Source: Aquila chrysaetos chrysaetos (taxonomy: Eukaryota; Chordata; Aves; Accipitriformes; Accipitridae). Taken from it: a stretch of DNA of 64,000 nucleotides. The stretch is taken from positions 24,250,453 through 24,314,452 of the forward strand of contig NC_044023.1 in the NCBI RefSeq assembly GCF_900496995.4, written 5' to 3'. Below the pieces are notes generated by a model. It made no database searches, was not told where the DNA came from, and was given only the letters and a program-made list of their open reading frames with translations. This document shows positions 11,827 through 21,790 of this stretch, one piece after another. The first letter of the stretch is position 1; the number at the start of each line of letters is the position of its first letter. The position numbers and the translations under genes are program-made.

Positions 11827-12351
11827 GAGATGGGGCTGCCTCTGCCCCACAGCGCTTCAAGCAAAGCAATCGCGCCCGTGTTGAGAACGCAGTGCCCGCG
11901 GCTCTGCCCCAGCCAGGCGCTGGCATCCCATGGGATTCCGGCGGTGGGGCCGGGTGCCCGACGCCCGGGTGCCCGGGGTGGCACTTATCACCCCGCGCTG
12001 CAGCCCCTTGCATCCGACGGGGACGTAGCACACCTGCCCCAGCAGCGCGGGATCGTTCGGGGCAAAACCTGTCCCTCCCGGTGGTGTCTAAAAGCCACCG
12101 ATGTCAGTGGTTTGGGGGCTCAGAAGCAGGTCCCTGGTGCCCAGTCCCAGGCAGCACTGAAACTTGGAACACAGAAGTCCTCCCCCAACTCCTGCCTCAG
12201 TTAAATAACAACCGCTGTACATGCTTACACGCGCACAGACTTATATACACCTATTTATATAGAAACGCCCTTGCTTGTCCAAATCCCAGCTTTTCACAGG
12301 GAAGCGCTGGAGGCAGCACAGCAGCGGCGCAATGTCCTGGCCAGCGATGCC

Positions 12352-12599
12352 TCAAATCATGGACGGCTGCGTGAAGCTCCTCTGGCTCGTGTTCTTGCAG
12401 CTGAGGACGTGGGAGGAGGAGTTGCTCTTCTTGCTGACGCTCAGGTCGCACGCCGGCCGTGACTTCAGGTAGCGCGTGGAGCAGCAGAGGAAGCGCCGCA
12501 CCAGGTCGTGGAAGAGGTGCCCCGTGTACAGCATGTAGATCCAGGGGTTGCAGCAGCTGTTGAGGCTGGCCAGGAGCATGGCGATGATGAAGGGGGAGG
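12352..12599 (-). CDS. OXTR: Oxytocin/mesotocin receptor, coding exon 2 (C-terminal)
   Basis: This exon encodes residues 311-392. It holds the end of extracellular loop 3, transmembrane helix 7 with [11 protein letters not shown] (the NPxxY motif of class A GPCRs, about residues 328-332), and the cytoplasmic tail. The tail has a palmitoylation-type Cys pair (349-350) and the SKKSNSSS cluster (about 366-373), which is also found in human OXTR and is a likely GRK phosphorylation/arrestin site. The acceptor reads CTTTCTGCCTTGCAG on the minus strand and the join is phase 1, completing an Ala codon. The stop is TGA at 12354-12352. The intron after helix 6 is at the position known for this receptor family. 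The total of 392 residues compares with 389 in human. Confidence 0.96.
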
Positions 12600-15500
12600 C
12601 TGCAAGGCAGAAAGCACGGCAGCGTCAGGGCACGAGAACCACCGCCCTGGGGAGGTGGGCACCGGGCACACGCCATGGTGGGCTCTGCCGAGAGCCCCGA
12701 GCTCTGCCGGCACCGCAACACCTCCTCCCACGCCAGGGGTGGGCTGCCCTGCCTGCAGGAACACCACGGTCAGTATATCAGTAAAGAAGAGCTGGCAAAG
12801 AAAAAGGGGGGAAGTGAGTCTGGGTTTAAGCAACTTGGGTTTAGGGTTTTTTTTCCCCCAGAAGAGCTGCATTTCCCCCATCCAGCTCCTGCGCTGCTGC
12901 CTGCTCGGCGTTACCCTAGAAATGCCTCGCCAAGAGGCAGAGCTGCCCCCAGCATCCTCTGCACAATTTGCCTTTATCGTGCCCAAAGCGGGGAGGAGGG
13001 AGCGTGGCCTCCTGGAGTTGCCATGGCAAAAAGCAGGACTGGGAACAAAAAGATCTGGGTGGCTCATTTTTCCCCACCAGCGGCCAATTTGGGGCAGACT
13101 ACCGGCTTTCATCCACTCGGGCTGTGGGAAGCATCCCCTGCTCCTGGGCTGTCCCAACCACCAAAACCCAGCCAACAGGACAGTGCTCGCCAGCCCAGCC
13201 CCATCCAAGCCTCTTTGCCCGGCGCTCTCCCAGCCCTGGGGGGTGGTGGCATTTTTCTTTCCCCCTGAATTAATTTTTCACATACGACGCTCTGCCAGGG
13301 GAACCGACAGCCATTCCCATTTCAGTAATGGAGCCTGGGAGCCTGGCAATGGCTGCTGGCCGCAAGCGTGACGTTGGGGACGGGAGGCGATGCCGGCAGC
13401 ATGGTGCCAGGACGTCAGGTCTCTGGGTGCTGCTCTCCTTCCCCAGAGCACAAAGGACCAGACCATCCCACCTGAGAGGTCAGACCGGTGCCTTCTGGTG
13501 AGAAGGGTACGGTGGGACTCGCACCCACCACGGCAGCCGGGACAAGGAGGGGCAGCCCCGGCCCCCCGTGGAGCAGCACCCCCATGAAGCGGCTGCAGGC
13601 AGGGGACAGAGTTTTTATTCTGCTCCCCGTGCTTTGAGCCCATCTTCTCATCTCCTCATGCTCTCAGGGGACGCACTAGCACTAAGGATGCATAAGTGGG
13701 TTTGGCTGTTCCTGGTCCCTTTCTGCCTCTGCAAAAATCCACTCGCAGTTTTTTAAACTAGAAAAGAAGTGTGAATAATGAATACTAGTTTCCAAATTCA
13801 CCTTTAGCCAACTCATGCATAATTCCTACTCTAGTGATGTCTGGTCCAACAGCTTTTAATTTCAACCATACGCTAAAAGAAATCCATGGGGAATGGCTTA
13901 CAAATCCTAGGCGCAAGACCTGAAATACATCATAGCGTTTCTATCCACTTAAAAAAAAATCCAGCCATGGCTGACTCAGCTCTTGCCTCTCTGCGGAAGA
14001 CAAATTGAATTTCATGGAGCTTACTGCAGGGCAGGTCTTAAGTGTGGATCTCTCCCCTCCCCGGCACGACTGCAGGAGATCCCCAAGGGGGGCTGCAAAG
14101 AGCGAGCTCTGCCCCTCAGGGACGTTCCCTCTCCCCAGGCTCCGAACATCCCCCAGCAGCGGGGCTGGGGGTGTTGCGCTGCCAGGAGGGATCGGCAGAG
14201 GCAGGAGGCTGTGCCCGGGGAAGGGCTGCGGGACCTCTGCTGCAAATGCTGCTGCAGAAGTGAAATGAACCGAGGACCGTTCACTAATTCCCACGTACAG
14301 ATAGATGCTATCGCTCACAGCCCACGTTTCAGGGCACCAGCTCCAGAGATTAAGGGACCAATGTAACAGAGTTACGCTGCTTCACAGCCTCACTATTATC
14401 TTCACAGGTGCTTTAAGCCAACTTCTACTCAAAGCTCACAATGCCACTTGTAACATATTATCTATAAGGTGTGCGCAGCAGAAACCTCATTCTAACCAAT
14501 GGTCTGCGAAGGATGCCCAGTGCTTAAGCCAATACCTGAACCGTAACCTGTAGCTCCAACCTGCACTTACAGAGGCTGTAGGTTTGCACGGCCAGCAAGG
14601 GTGGGGATCACTGCTGCCTCTCCCAGGTATGCGATAGCAGGCTGATACCCCCAGCCCCTCCCCAGGCACGCAGCAGTCGGACGGGCTGCGAAGCGTTCAG
14701 CACTCACGTTTAGGCACTTCCACCTGCCCCACGGCAGCCGCGGGGAAGGGACGCCAAAGGGGCTGCCTGGCCCTGAAGTTCTGCGGAGCCGGGGCACGGG
14801 GCAGGGCGATAGCAGGGCTGGGGGAGAGGGGGAGTGGGGCCAGGCGGGCGGGCAGCAGCCTGGGACCCCCGCCCCAGCCGGCACTGCTCAGGGCAGGGGT
14901 GCAGCTTCTGCACTTCACTTGCCTGGCTTTATTGAAGTTGTTTTTATGAAGCGAGGAAGACCCGTGTAGAAAGCTACTGAAGTGGATCAGTAACAGCAGG
15001 GTGAGACCTCTCTGATTATCACTTTGCTAACTAGGAAAGGAGGGCTTCTTCAGCTTGTTGTCTTTACAGCCTTATCTTTCACCCCTGACACATGTCAAAC
15101 TGCAGCAGACTTTGCACCCTGTGAAGGTGAAAGCACAACTGTGGCACGCCGGGCCAGGCGCCGGATGGGAACAGTACAGAGTTTTACCGGCGGCAGACCA
15201 AGCGCTGTGCATCCCTCTGCTAACGCCCGAGATCTGCACCTCACCACGCTGCGGGATGCAATGCACAGGCAGAAAACTGCAGGGTGCCTGCTCAGCATTA
15301 ATTAGGATTCAATAAGGTGTGAACAGACTTTCCCTTGCCAGGGACACTCTTTATGATATCCTATGTGGAGAAAACTAAACCTTTTCTACGTAGGCAACCC
15401 TCCCTCACACAGCCTTTGTGATCTGCTCGTCAGCCCATCCGTGTTGTAGCCGTGACGGGGCCCGCCTCCTTCTCTGATGTTATGCCCATGCAGACTGCAA

Positions 15501-17472
15501 AGCCTGCAAGATGAGAAACAGTCAAATTCCCTTTCTGCTGCAGGGTACACCTCTGCCAGGCACCCTGCGATGCTGCCCGGCCACGGCAGCCCAAGCCTCG
15601 GTGCAACGGAAAAGAGATCCGGGACACAAGGCAACACCATCAGGAACGCAGCAGGCAAAGTCCGTTTCTTCTGCAGAGAGGTCTGACCCTGCCGTCCCTC
15701 TCGTGCCTGTGGGCAGCCAGCGAGGAGGAGGGTGGGCTTGGGAGGAAGGGCTGGGGTCCACAATAACCCACCTGAGGCTTTTCCTCCCTGCGCCATGAAA
15801 GTCTCCAGCAAGTGCTCTGGCAAAACTCCCACCCTTTACTGCAGACACGGGCCCCTGAGCAACAGAAATGTAAAGGAAAAGGAAGTTTGCTAGAACTCAG
15901 TGTGGCTGGAGCTTCCCACCCTACCTAAAAGCAAAGCAGAAAGCATCGCAAGGCCAATTGCACAGGGTGAGCAAGGGAAACTTTCCCAGAGCAGCAGGCA
16001 GGGTGCGATCTGTGAACACCCTGGCCGTCCCCCTGCTCCTCGCCGCAGGAATCAGCAGAGCGGCAGAGGTTTGTTTGTCGATGAGTCAGGTGGAAGCCCT
16101 CGAGATTGCAGGTCTGAAATACAGCAAAAGGGAGAGACGCTGCTTCATCCCAGGGCATATCTAAAACCCAGAAGTTTCAACCAGTCTAAATCAGGTGGAA
16201 AACCAAGAGATGGCTGCCTGGAGCACCTAGGGAGGTTTAAAAAGCTGTGTTTCACTTCTTCACCTGAAATAAAAGGAGCACAGAGAAGCAATAAAGGCAA
16301 GTTAGGAGAGCTGGAGCCAGGCCATTAGCTTCGGTCTACGGGACAACAGATGTGCACAGGCTGCAGGAGACATCAGGTTTTCCACAGAGCAATGTATAGC
16401 TGGAATAGGGTTAAAGAAGAGTGCATGGTGTAAGCGAGCCATGCCTTCCGCTGTGAAGCTCTTGCCACGGCAGGGCTGCTGGGGGAGCCGGGAGGGGGTC
16501 ACAGCTCCTCATCAGTCTTTGACATCAGACTCAGCATTTCTGTTGAGTTGGGTCAGGCTATCCAAGGAAGAGTTGTCCCTGGAAGCACCTTTTTGCCCTT
16601 TCTCCCGCCTCACAAACTTGTGCAGAGTTTGTCTTTTAAGCTTTCCCAGCCGGTTCTCCCTGCCAGTGCAGAGGGACCATCGGCCACCTCCGCCCAGGGA
16701 CAGCACAGACTTGCACAGCTACAAGTGTGTGAGACCAAGGAGGGTAATACATTTTACTCTGTCTGCAACCGTAGTGATGACAGGAGCAGCCAGCGCCAAG
16801 TATAAAAAATGGCAAATCAGTGACACCACATCCTTTAGGAAAAGCCTTTGCTCATAAATCAGTGGCTTTCTGCAGGAACCGTGCTCCAGAGACGAAATAA
16901 CAGCAGCACAGTCCCAGGGTGGATGGAGACGGGAGAAGAGGAGAAGGCAAAGAGGGCAAAAGAGTAGAAAGCAAAGAAGTCAGTGAGGACAAAACAATAC
17001 AGCAAAAAAGAAGAAGTCGGGCGCTAACGCTGCGCAGTTCTCTGCAACCAGTGCGGGGCTGAACTGCCACGCAGCCCCTGGCATGCCCCAGCACCCAGGG
17101 TGGGCAATCGAACCACCGGGGACCCCCGAACAGCCCTGGGAGGGCTGAGCTCGCACACCCGGGGACAGTGAAAGCCTCCTGAGCCACCATCCGCACAGCC
17201 CGACCCCTGAGTTGCAGCAGCCCTGGATTTGCTGGGGGCTAAGCTAGTTCTTGCCTGCACCAGGAAAGCTCGGGCACAGCCACTGCTGCCTGTCAGGTGG
17301 TTTTTGACATGTTTGGGATTTTTCCTGTCTCCCTCCCAGCCCCCTGAGACCCAGCTCGGAGCAGAGTTTCTGGCTGTCGCTCGCAGCCCCCGAGTCTGCT
17401 GTTGGTGTCCCTGTGGCCGCTGAGCTAAGCAGTCCATGCAAACGTGGGGCTATGCGAGGGGAGAGGACATAC
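12600..17472 (-). other. OXTR intron between TM6 and TM7 coding exons
   Basis: This 4873-base intron starts with GTATGTCC on the minus strand (17472) and ends with CTTGCAG (12600). I found no additional exon in it. It contains GC-rich patches at about 13.3-13.6 and 14.7-14.9 kb and a plus-strand purine-rich tract at about 16.92-17.02 kb. In mammals the corresponding OXTR intron is large (about 12 kb in human, from memory), so this one is compact. Confidence 0.9.
16921..17017 (+). repeat. Purine-rich tract in OXTR intron
   Basis: About 97 bases consist mostly of A and G on the plus strand, and so are pyrimidine-rich on the OXTR transcript strand. Such tracts can form triplex DNA or bind polypyrimidine-tract proteins. 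No function is shown. Confidence 0.5.
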
Positions 17473-18403
17473 CTTCCTGCGGAGCATTGGTGTCCCACAC
17501 AGACCACATCTGCACAAAGAAAAAGGGAGTCCAGCACACTATGAAAGCTAACACTATGATGAAGGTCATTTTGACTGTCCGGATCTTGGCTTTGGAGATG
17601 AGCCTGGTGCTGCTGACCCTGGCAAAGGCCGTCCCGCTGCGGGAGCTGGAGCTCAGACCCACGTTGGGCCCGTGAGCCGTCTTAAGCTTCACGTTCTGCC
17701 AGATTTTGAAGCTGATTAAGCCATAGCAAATGCTCAGCATCAACACGGGGATGATGTAGACCATGAGGGTTATCCAGGTGACATAGGCTTTAGGTCCCCA
17801 GGGCTGGATGAAATCTGCCCAACAGTCGTAAACCCCATTCCCTACATCCCTCAGAGAAAATATGTGGATCTGAGGGATGCTGACCAGCAGGCACAGCAGC
17901 CAGGTGAGGAGGACAGAGACCCGGTCCGCTCTCCTGTGCAGAGACCTCAGCGGCTGACAGATGGCCAAGCACCGGTCCAGGGACATCAGCAAGAGCATGT
18001 AGGTGGAAGCAAACATCCCCACCACCTGCAAGTACTTGATTAGCCGGCAGAGGAAATCCGGCCCGTAAAACCTGAAGGTGATATCCCAGATGAGCTGGGG
18101 CAGCACCTGGAAGATGGCCACGACCAGGTCAGCGATGCTCAAGTGCTTCATGAAGAAATACATGCGGGAGTGCTTCTGCCGGGTGGTGTGGATGGAAAGC
18201 AGCACGCACAGGTTGCCGGTCAGGGCGAGGAAGAGGATGAGGCAGAGGACCGTCACCTCCACCTTGGCCATCTCCTCGTTCCTCTTCAGGGGGTCCGTGG
18301 TGCTGTTCCTCCCGGAGGTCTGGTTCTCCAGGCGGAGGCTGCCGTTCCCCAGCGAGCCGTTGAGCGTCCATGCGCCGCTCCCCGCAAAGTACAACTTCTC
18401 CAT
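17473..18403 (-). CDS. OXTR: Oxytocin/mesotocin receptor, coding exon 1 (TM1-TM6)
   Basis: This exon encodes residues 1-310 of the Gq/11-coupled receptor for oxytocin-family nonapeptides (mesotocin in birds) at the plasma membrane. The start is ATG at 18403-18401 in a strong context (GGCCATGG). The extracellular N-terminus has four N-glycosylation sequons (N15, N20, N27, N33). TM1 begins at about residue 48, D92 is the conserved helix-2 aspartate, and C119-C194 form the expected disulfide. The helix-3 motif is DRC (143-145), as is typical of this receptor rather than the usual DRY. CWTPFFFVQMW (290-300) marks helix 6. The exon ends NAPQE plus one base at a GTATGTCC donor, phase 1. Vasopressin/vasotocin receptors are the closest alternative, but the N-terminus, DRC, loop sequences and tail match OXTR. 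Confidence 0.97.
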
Positions 18404-18422
18404 GGCCGGCTCCGTCCCGCAT
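18129..18422 (-). other. Upstream overlapping ORF at the OXTR start
   Basis: An ATG at 18422-18420 lies 19 bases upstream of the OXTR ATG in a different frame. It opens a frame of 97 codons plus stop that runs through the receptor start to 18129. Its context is weak (T at -3, C at +4), whereas the OXTR ATG has a strong one, so leaky scanning would be expected. The ORF can act only if the mRNA 5' end includes it. A plausible acceptor just upstream (exon start about 18427) would keep it in the mature transcript. The encoded peptide is just a shifted reading of receptor sequence and has no domain. Confidence 0.4.
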
Positions 18423-18426
18423 AAAG

Positions 18427-18445
18427 CCTGCCGGCACAGAGGGTG
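18427..18445 (-). other. Candidate 3' splice site in OXTR 5' UTR
   Basis: On the minus strand, CCACCCTCTGTGCCGGCAG precedes GCTTTATG, 24 bases upstream of the OXTR ATG. It looks like an acceptor joining an upstream non-coding exon to the coding exon. Human OXTR also has separate 5' non-coding exons. The reading frame alone cannot prove use, because the GC-rich upstream sequence is open in all frames. Confidence 0.4.
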
Positions 18446-18844
18446 GGTGCCAGGTCCTCTGCCAACGCGTCCCCGTTTGAGGCAGCCGTGTGTGTGTGTC
18501 CCGCCCCGCCACGGCTGTCCTCTCCCGGCGCTCGCCTCCCCGGGCTGTGCTGCTCCCTCTCTGCCTTCCTCCGAGGAGGAGCCCGGCCGTCCCCGTCCCC
18601 CTCCCCGGGGCTGGAGGGGCTCTCCGCCGGCTCCACCCCGGCCCCTCCCCGGGCACCCGACGTGGCCGCAGGCTCCTGCCCCCGGACAAAACCAGGGCGC
18701 GGGAGGGGGGTCGGGGGAAAGGGCCGGCCGGGAGCCGCGGGGGGCCCCGGCCCAGCCCTCCCAGAGCCGCTCTACCCCCCCGACCCGGACCCCGCTCCGG
18801 CATCTTCTCCCCGTGCCCTTCCCAGCTGGGGAGAGCGGCCAGCT

Positions 18845-18885
18845 CACACACACACACCCCCCACCCCCCCCCCCCGCGCCGGCAT
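18845..18885. repeat. CA repeat joined to C-rich tract
   Basis: A short (CA)n run is followed by two long C runs inside the OXTR CpG island. It is a simple repeat with i-motif/G-quadruplex potential and is likely to be polymorphic. Confidence 0.8.
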
Positions 18886-21682
18886 CCCTGCCGCCCCGCT
18901 CCCACCCGCGACGGGGTCCCGCTCCTACCTCCGCCCCTCCCGGGCCAGACCCCGTTCTCCCCCCGCCCCGCCGCCGGCAGCAGCCCCGGCTGGCAGCCCA
19001 CCGGGGTCCCGGATCCTGCCCGCCCGGGCGGGGAGGGGGCCCGGGGGGTCGGATCCTGCCCGCCGGCGGCCGGCTGCGCTCGGAGCGGCCGCCGCGAGAG
19101 GGAGCGGCAGACCGGAGGCTGCGGCCGGGTCCCACGGTGATGGGCGGGCGGCGCCGGTGCGAGCCGGGGGCTGCGTTCCCCTTAGCCCAAAGCCCCCCGC
19201 CCCGCACCGGGCAGACCCCTGCGTGGGCGGGCGAGAGGCGGAGAGGGGTGGGAGACCTCCACCGCCCCCCGACCCCCCCGGCCGGGCTCACCTCTTCTCA
19301 GCCCGGCCCTGACCCTTCGGTGCCCGCAGCCCCCCCCCCGGCCGGGGCTCCGCGGGTTGGGAAGAGCCGAAAACACGCGGGCGGGTGCGGCGTGACGGGA
19401 GCCGGTGCGGTTTTCCCGGTGTGCCGGGAGCGTGGTAGGGCAGCGGGATCCCGGGAAGCAGCCCCCGCCGCTCGGCACGGCGGGCCGAAGGCTCGCTTGG
19501 TCTGACGGAGGCTGGAGGAGAGCGTCAGAGGATGGAGAGAAACGCCTTGCTGAGCTAAGGGCTCCACTGGTGGGGCGGTGGGTGCCCGCTTAGCCCCGGG
19601 GGGTGCCCGTGCCTCGGGGGAGCTGGATTTTGGCTGCCAGACACCGGCACCCTCAGCCAAGCTCCCGCCGTGTCTGCCCGCACGGCCGCCTTCGGCCAGG
19701 AGGCTCGCACTTGTGTTGCCCGGCAGTTAGAACAACCACCAAGAAGGTGTTTTTTCTTTCTGGAGGATTATTTTGGAGTATTATTACACCATTTCTATAA
19801 AGAAGAAAAGGTAGCTATGTCTGACATCGTCTGCCACCAGTGCCGCTAGCTCAGCAGGACGTTGCCCTGTTTTTCCCGGGGCACAGGCCCCCCACAAGGG
19901 AAGCAGGGACCTGAGAGCGCAGGTGGGAGTGCTCAGAAGAGCATCTAACCCCCCCGGCTCCCCCTCCCTGGGCCCAGCAGCAGCAGGCACCGAGTCACTC
20001 CCAGGCCTGCTAACCACAAAGGTGGCTTCAGCCAGAACGCGCCTGGCCTGGCCACCGCGGCCCCCTAACCCCAGGCCAGAGTCCGCAGCTCATTCCCCTG
20101 TGCTGCCTTCCCCTGAAAGCCACATCTCAAACTCTACTTAGCCTAGCTTTGGGCCTTGAATAAACATCTCTGCAGTTATTTTTAAAGATTTTTTGGGAAC
20201 CTTTAGCTCCATGCAAGATGTAGAAATGTTAAATACTTTGGCAAGTTCTTCCCTCCAGGGTTCACGTTCTTCCTCCTTCAGGCAATAAAACGGCTGTGGG
20301 AATCGCTGAGGATAACAACTCACCATGCGCAATGATTTTTTTTCATTGTTCTGCCTTTTTCGGGAGAGTTCTTTCTGTAGGAGGAGGTGGCTGGGGGTGA
20401 AATCCTGGCTCCAGTGGAGTCAAGGAGAGGTTTGCCTTTGGCTTCTGCGTGGCTCCTTTAGCATCTTGCAGGGCCCTGAGAGATAGTAAATCTGCGTCGG
20501 GACCCAGCTGGGAGGGCAGCACTGGTGAGACACTCGCCTCAGGTGAGGCAGAGCGGCCACTGTTCCTCTTTGCCCTCAGATGAGGCGTCGTTCATAATGA
20601 CGCAGACACTAATTTCTTCACAGACTAGAACTGAACCGCTTCTAAAGCAGAAAAGAGCCTGATGCCAATTGTGTTGCTTAGACTTGCGGTAGCTGAATGC
20701 CTCAAAGAACGGTGTGTAATTGCAGAATACGTTTTATTTCAACAGTGAATCATAAATGCCAAGCTGTGAAAGAGCTCTCCTAGGATTCATCCTGTTTGTC
20801 CTCTTGCCAATGCCAAACTGTTCCCAGGGCTGCGTTTTCTAACGCTCTGCCTGCTCTGATTCAGAAGTGCAGGCGCAGCTTAGTGAGCCACTCGCTGCCG
20901 AGGTGAAGGATCATACGCCTTGAAGACCAAACTTTTAAATCCAAAGTCATGGAAGGTTTTCATTAGTTTTACTTTAAGTGTCTTGGCTACCGTCAAGGCT
21001 CTTTGCTCACGTCGCACTTGCAGAGGCAGGGTCCTCCCCTGCCTTGCTGGCAGGGAGCACTGCAGCCGCAGCGGGGAGCCAGGGGCTGCTTACACGAGGC
21101 ACGGCCAAGCCCCACGTCGAGAGCACTGAGGGAGCATCTCTGCTTTCTCATGAAAGTGGGCTGCAGTGTTACCTCTCCCCATCCAAAGAGGGGACCGAAT
21201 TTCAAGGGGTGCAGATGCTGCTGCATGCCTTGGTGCACGTGCACCCACTGGCCGTGGCGGGGCGGCCCCTGGCCCCACACCACTCTCAGCGTACAGGCAG
21301 CTCCCCATCGCTTTCCTCTCCTGTCTCCTACCCAGCCTGTGACCTCCCGAGCAGCCATCTCCCTCAGATTTGTGGCTGGACAAGCTTCAGTCAGAGTTTT
21401 GTGTGCAGCTTCAGCTGGTTTGCCACTTGCCAAGACAGCCAAAGTGCTCCCGCTGCTCGGCCATGAAGACATGCCCAGGGAAACCAGGAATGACAGCATC
21501 TCCATCCACAAAGTTTTGCTTCCCTCCTGGGAAGCTTGGAGACAGAAATTGTTCACTGGGGTTTGGGATTGACCTCACCAGTTATGCAACATCCGACTCT
21601 TCCATGTATTTTTCTCACCTATGACCCTGTTTTTTGGCTGTCGCGCTTTGGCAGCTAACATGTTTGTTTTAGTAAGCCCAAA

Positions 21683-21790
21683 AGATTCACCAAAGGGGAG
21701 AAATAAAAAGAAACCTCTTTGGCTGAAAACAAATTCAGATTCACCAAAGGGGAGAAATAAAAAGAAACCTCTTTGGCTGAAAACAAATTC
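21683..21790. repeat. Perfect 54-bp tandem duplication
   Basis: Two adjacent copies (21683-21736 and 21737-21790) are identical over 54 bases, starting AGATTCACCAAAGG and ending GAAAACAAATTC. Identity at this length means a recent duplication or active homogenisation. The unit is a multiple of three, so frames through it stay open. Each copy contains a plus-strand AATAAA. Confidence 0.95.

Larger units (their letters stand above)
11285..12351 (-). other. OXTR 3' UTR (predicted)
   Basis: On the minus strand, about 1.05 kb follows the OXTR stop codon before the first good AATAAA (plus-strand TTTATT at 11305-11310). A G/T-rich stretch lies just beyond it on the minus strand, as expected downstream of a cleavage site. 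The region includes a three-copy 8-bp repeat at 11803-11826 and GC-rich sequence at about 11.55-12.0 kb. The end is inferred from sequence alone. Confidence 0.5.
18300..19480. promoter_or_regulatory. CpG island over OXTR 5' end and likely promoter region
   Basis: This is the most GC-rich stretch of the window, dense in CpG, and it covers the OXTR start and about 1.1 kb upstream. Both strands are open over hundreds of codons here, purely from composition. It includes C-rich and CA-repeat tracts (about 18845-18885) and a short GT run (about 18489-18501). Mammalian OXTR also has a CpG island over its 5' region whose methylation is linked to expression. The promoter, first non-coding exon(s) and their boundaries cannot be placed from sequence alone. 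Confidence 0.75.

Noticed and set aside
12508-13371. 287-codon plus-strand frame across the OXTR exon 2/intron border
   Set aside because: It is antisense to a verified OXTR exon and then runs into the intron. It is a shadow frame.
17450-19291. 613-codon minus-strand frame beginning far upstream of the OXTR start
   Set aside because: The extra N-terminal part is Gly/Arg/Pro-rich low-complexity translation of the CpG island. The receptor begins at 18403, matching known OXTR length and N-terminus.
18078-19505. 475-codon plus-strand frame antisense to OXTR
   Set aside because: It is a by-product of GC-rich sequence with few stop codons. It has no domain and is mostly Pro/Arg/Gly, and it mirrors the real receptor exon on the other strand.
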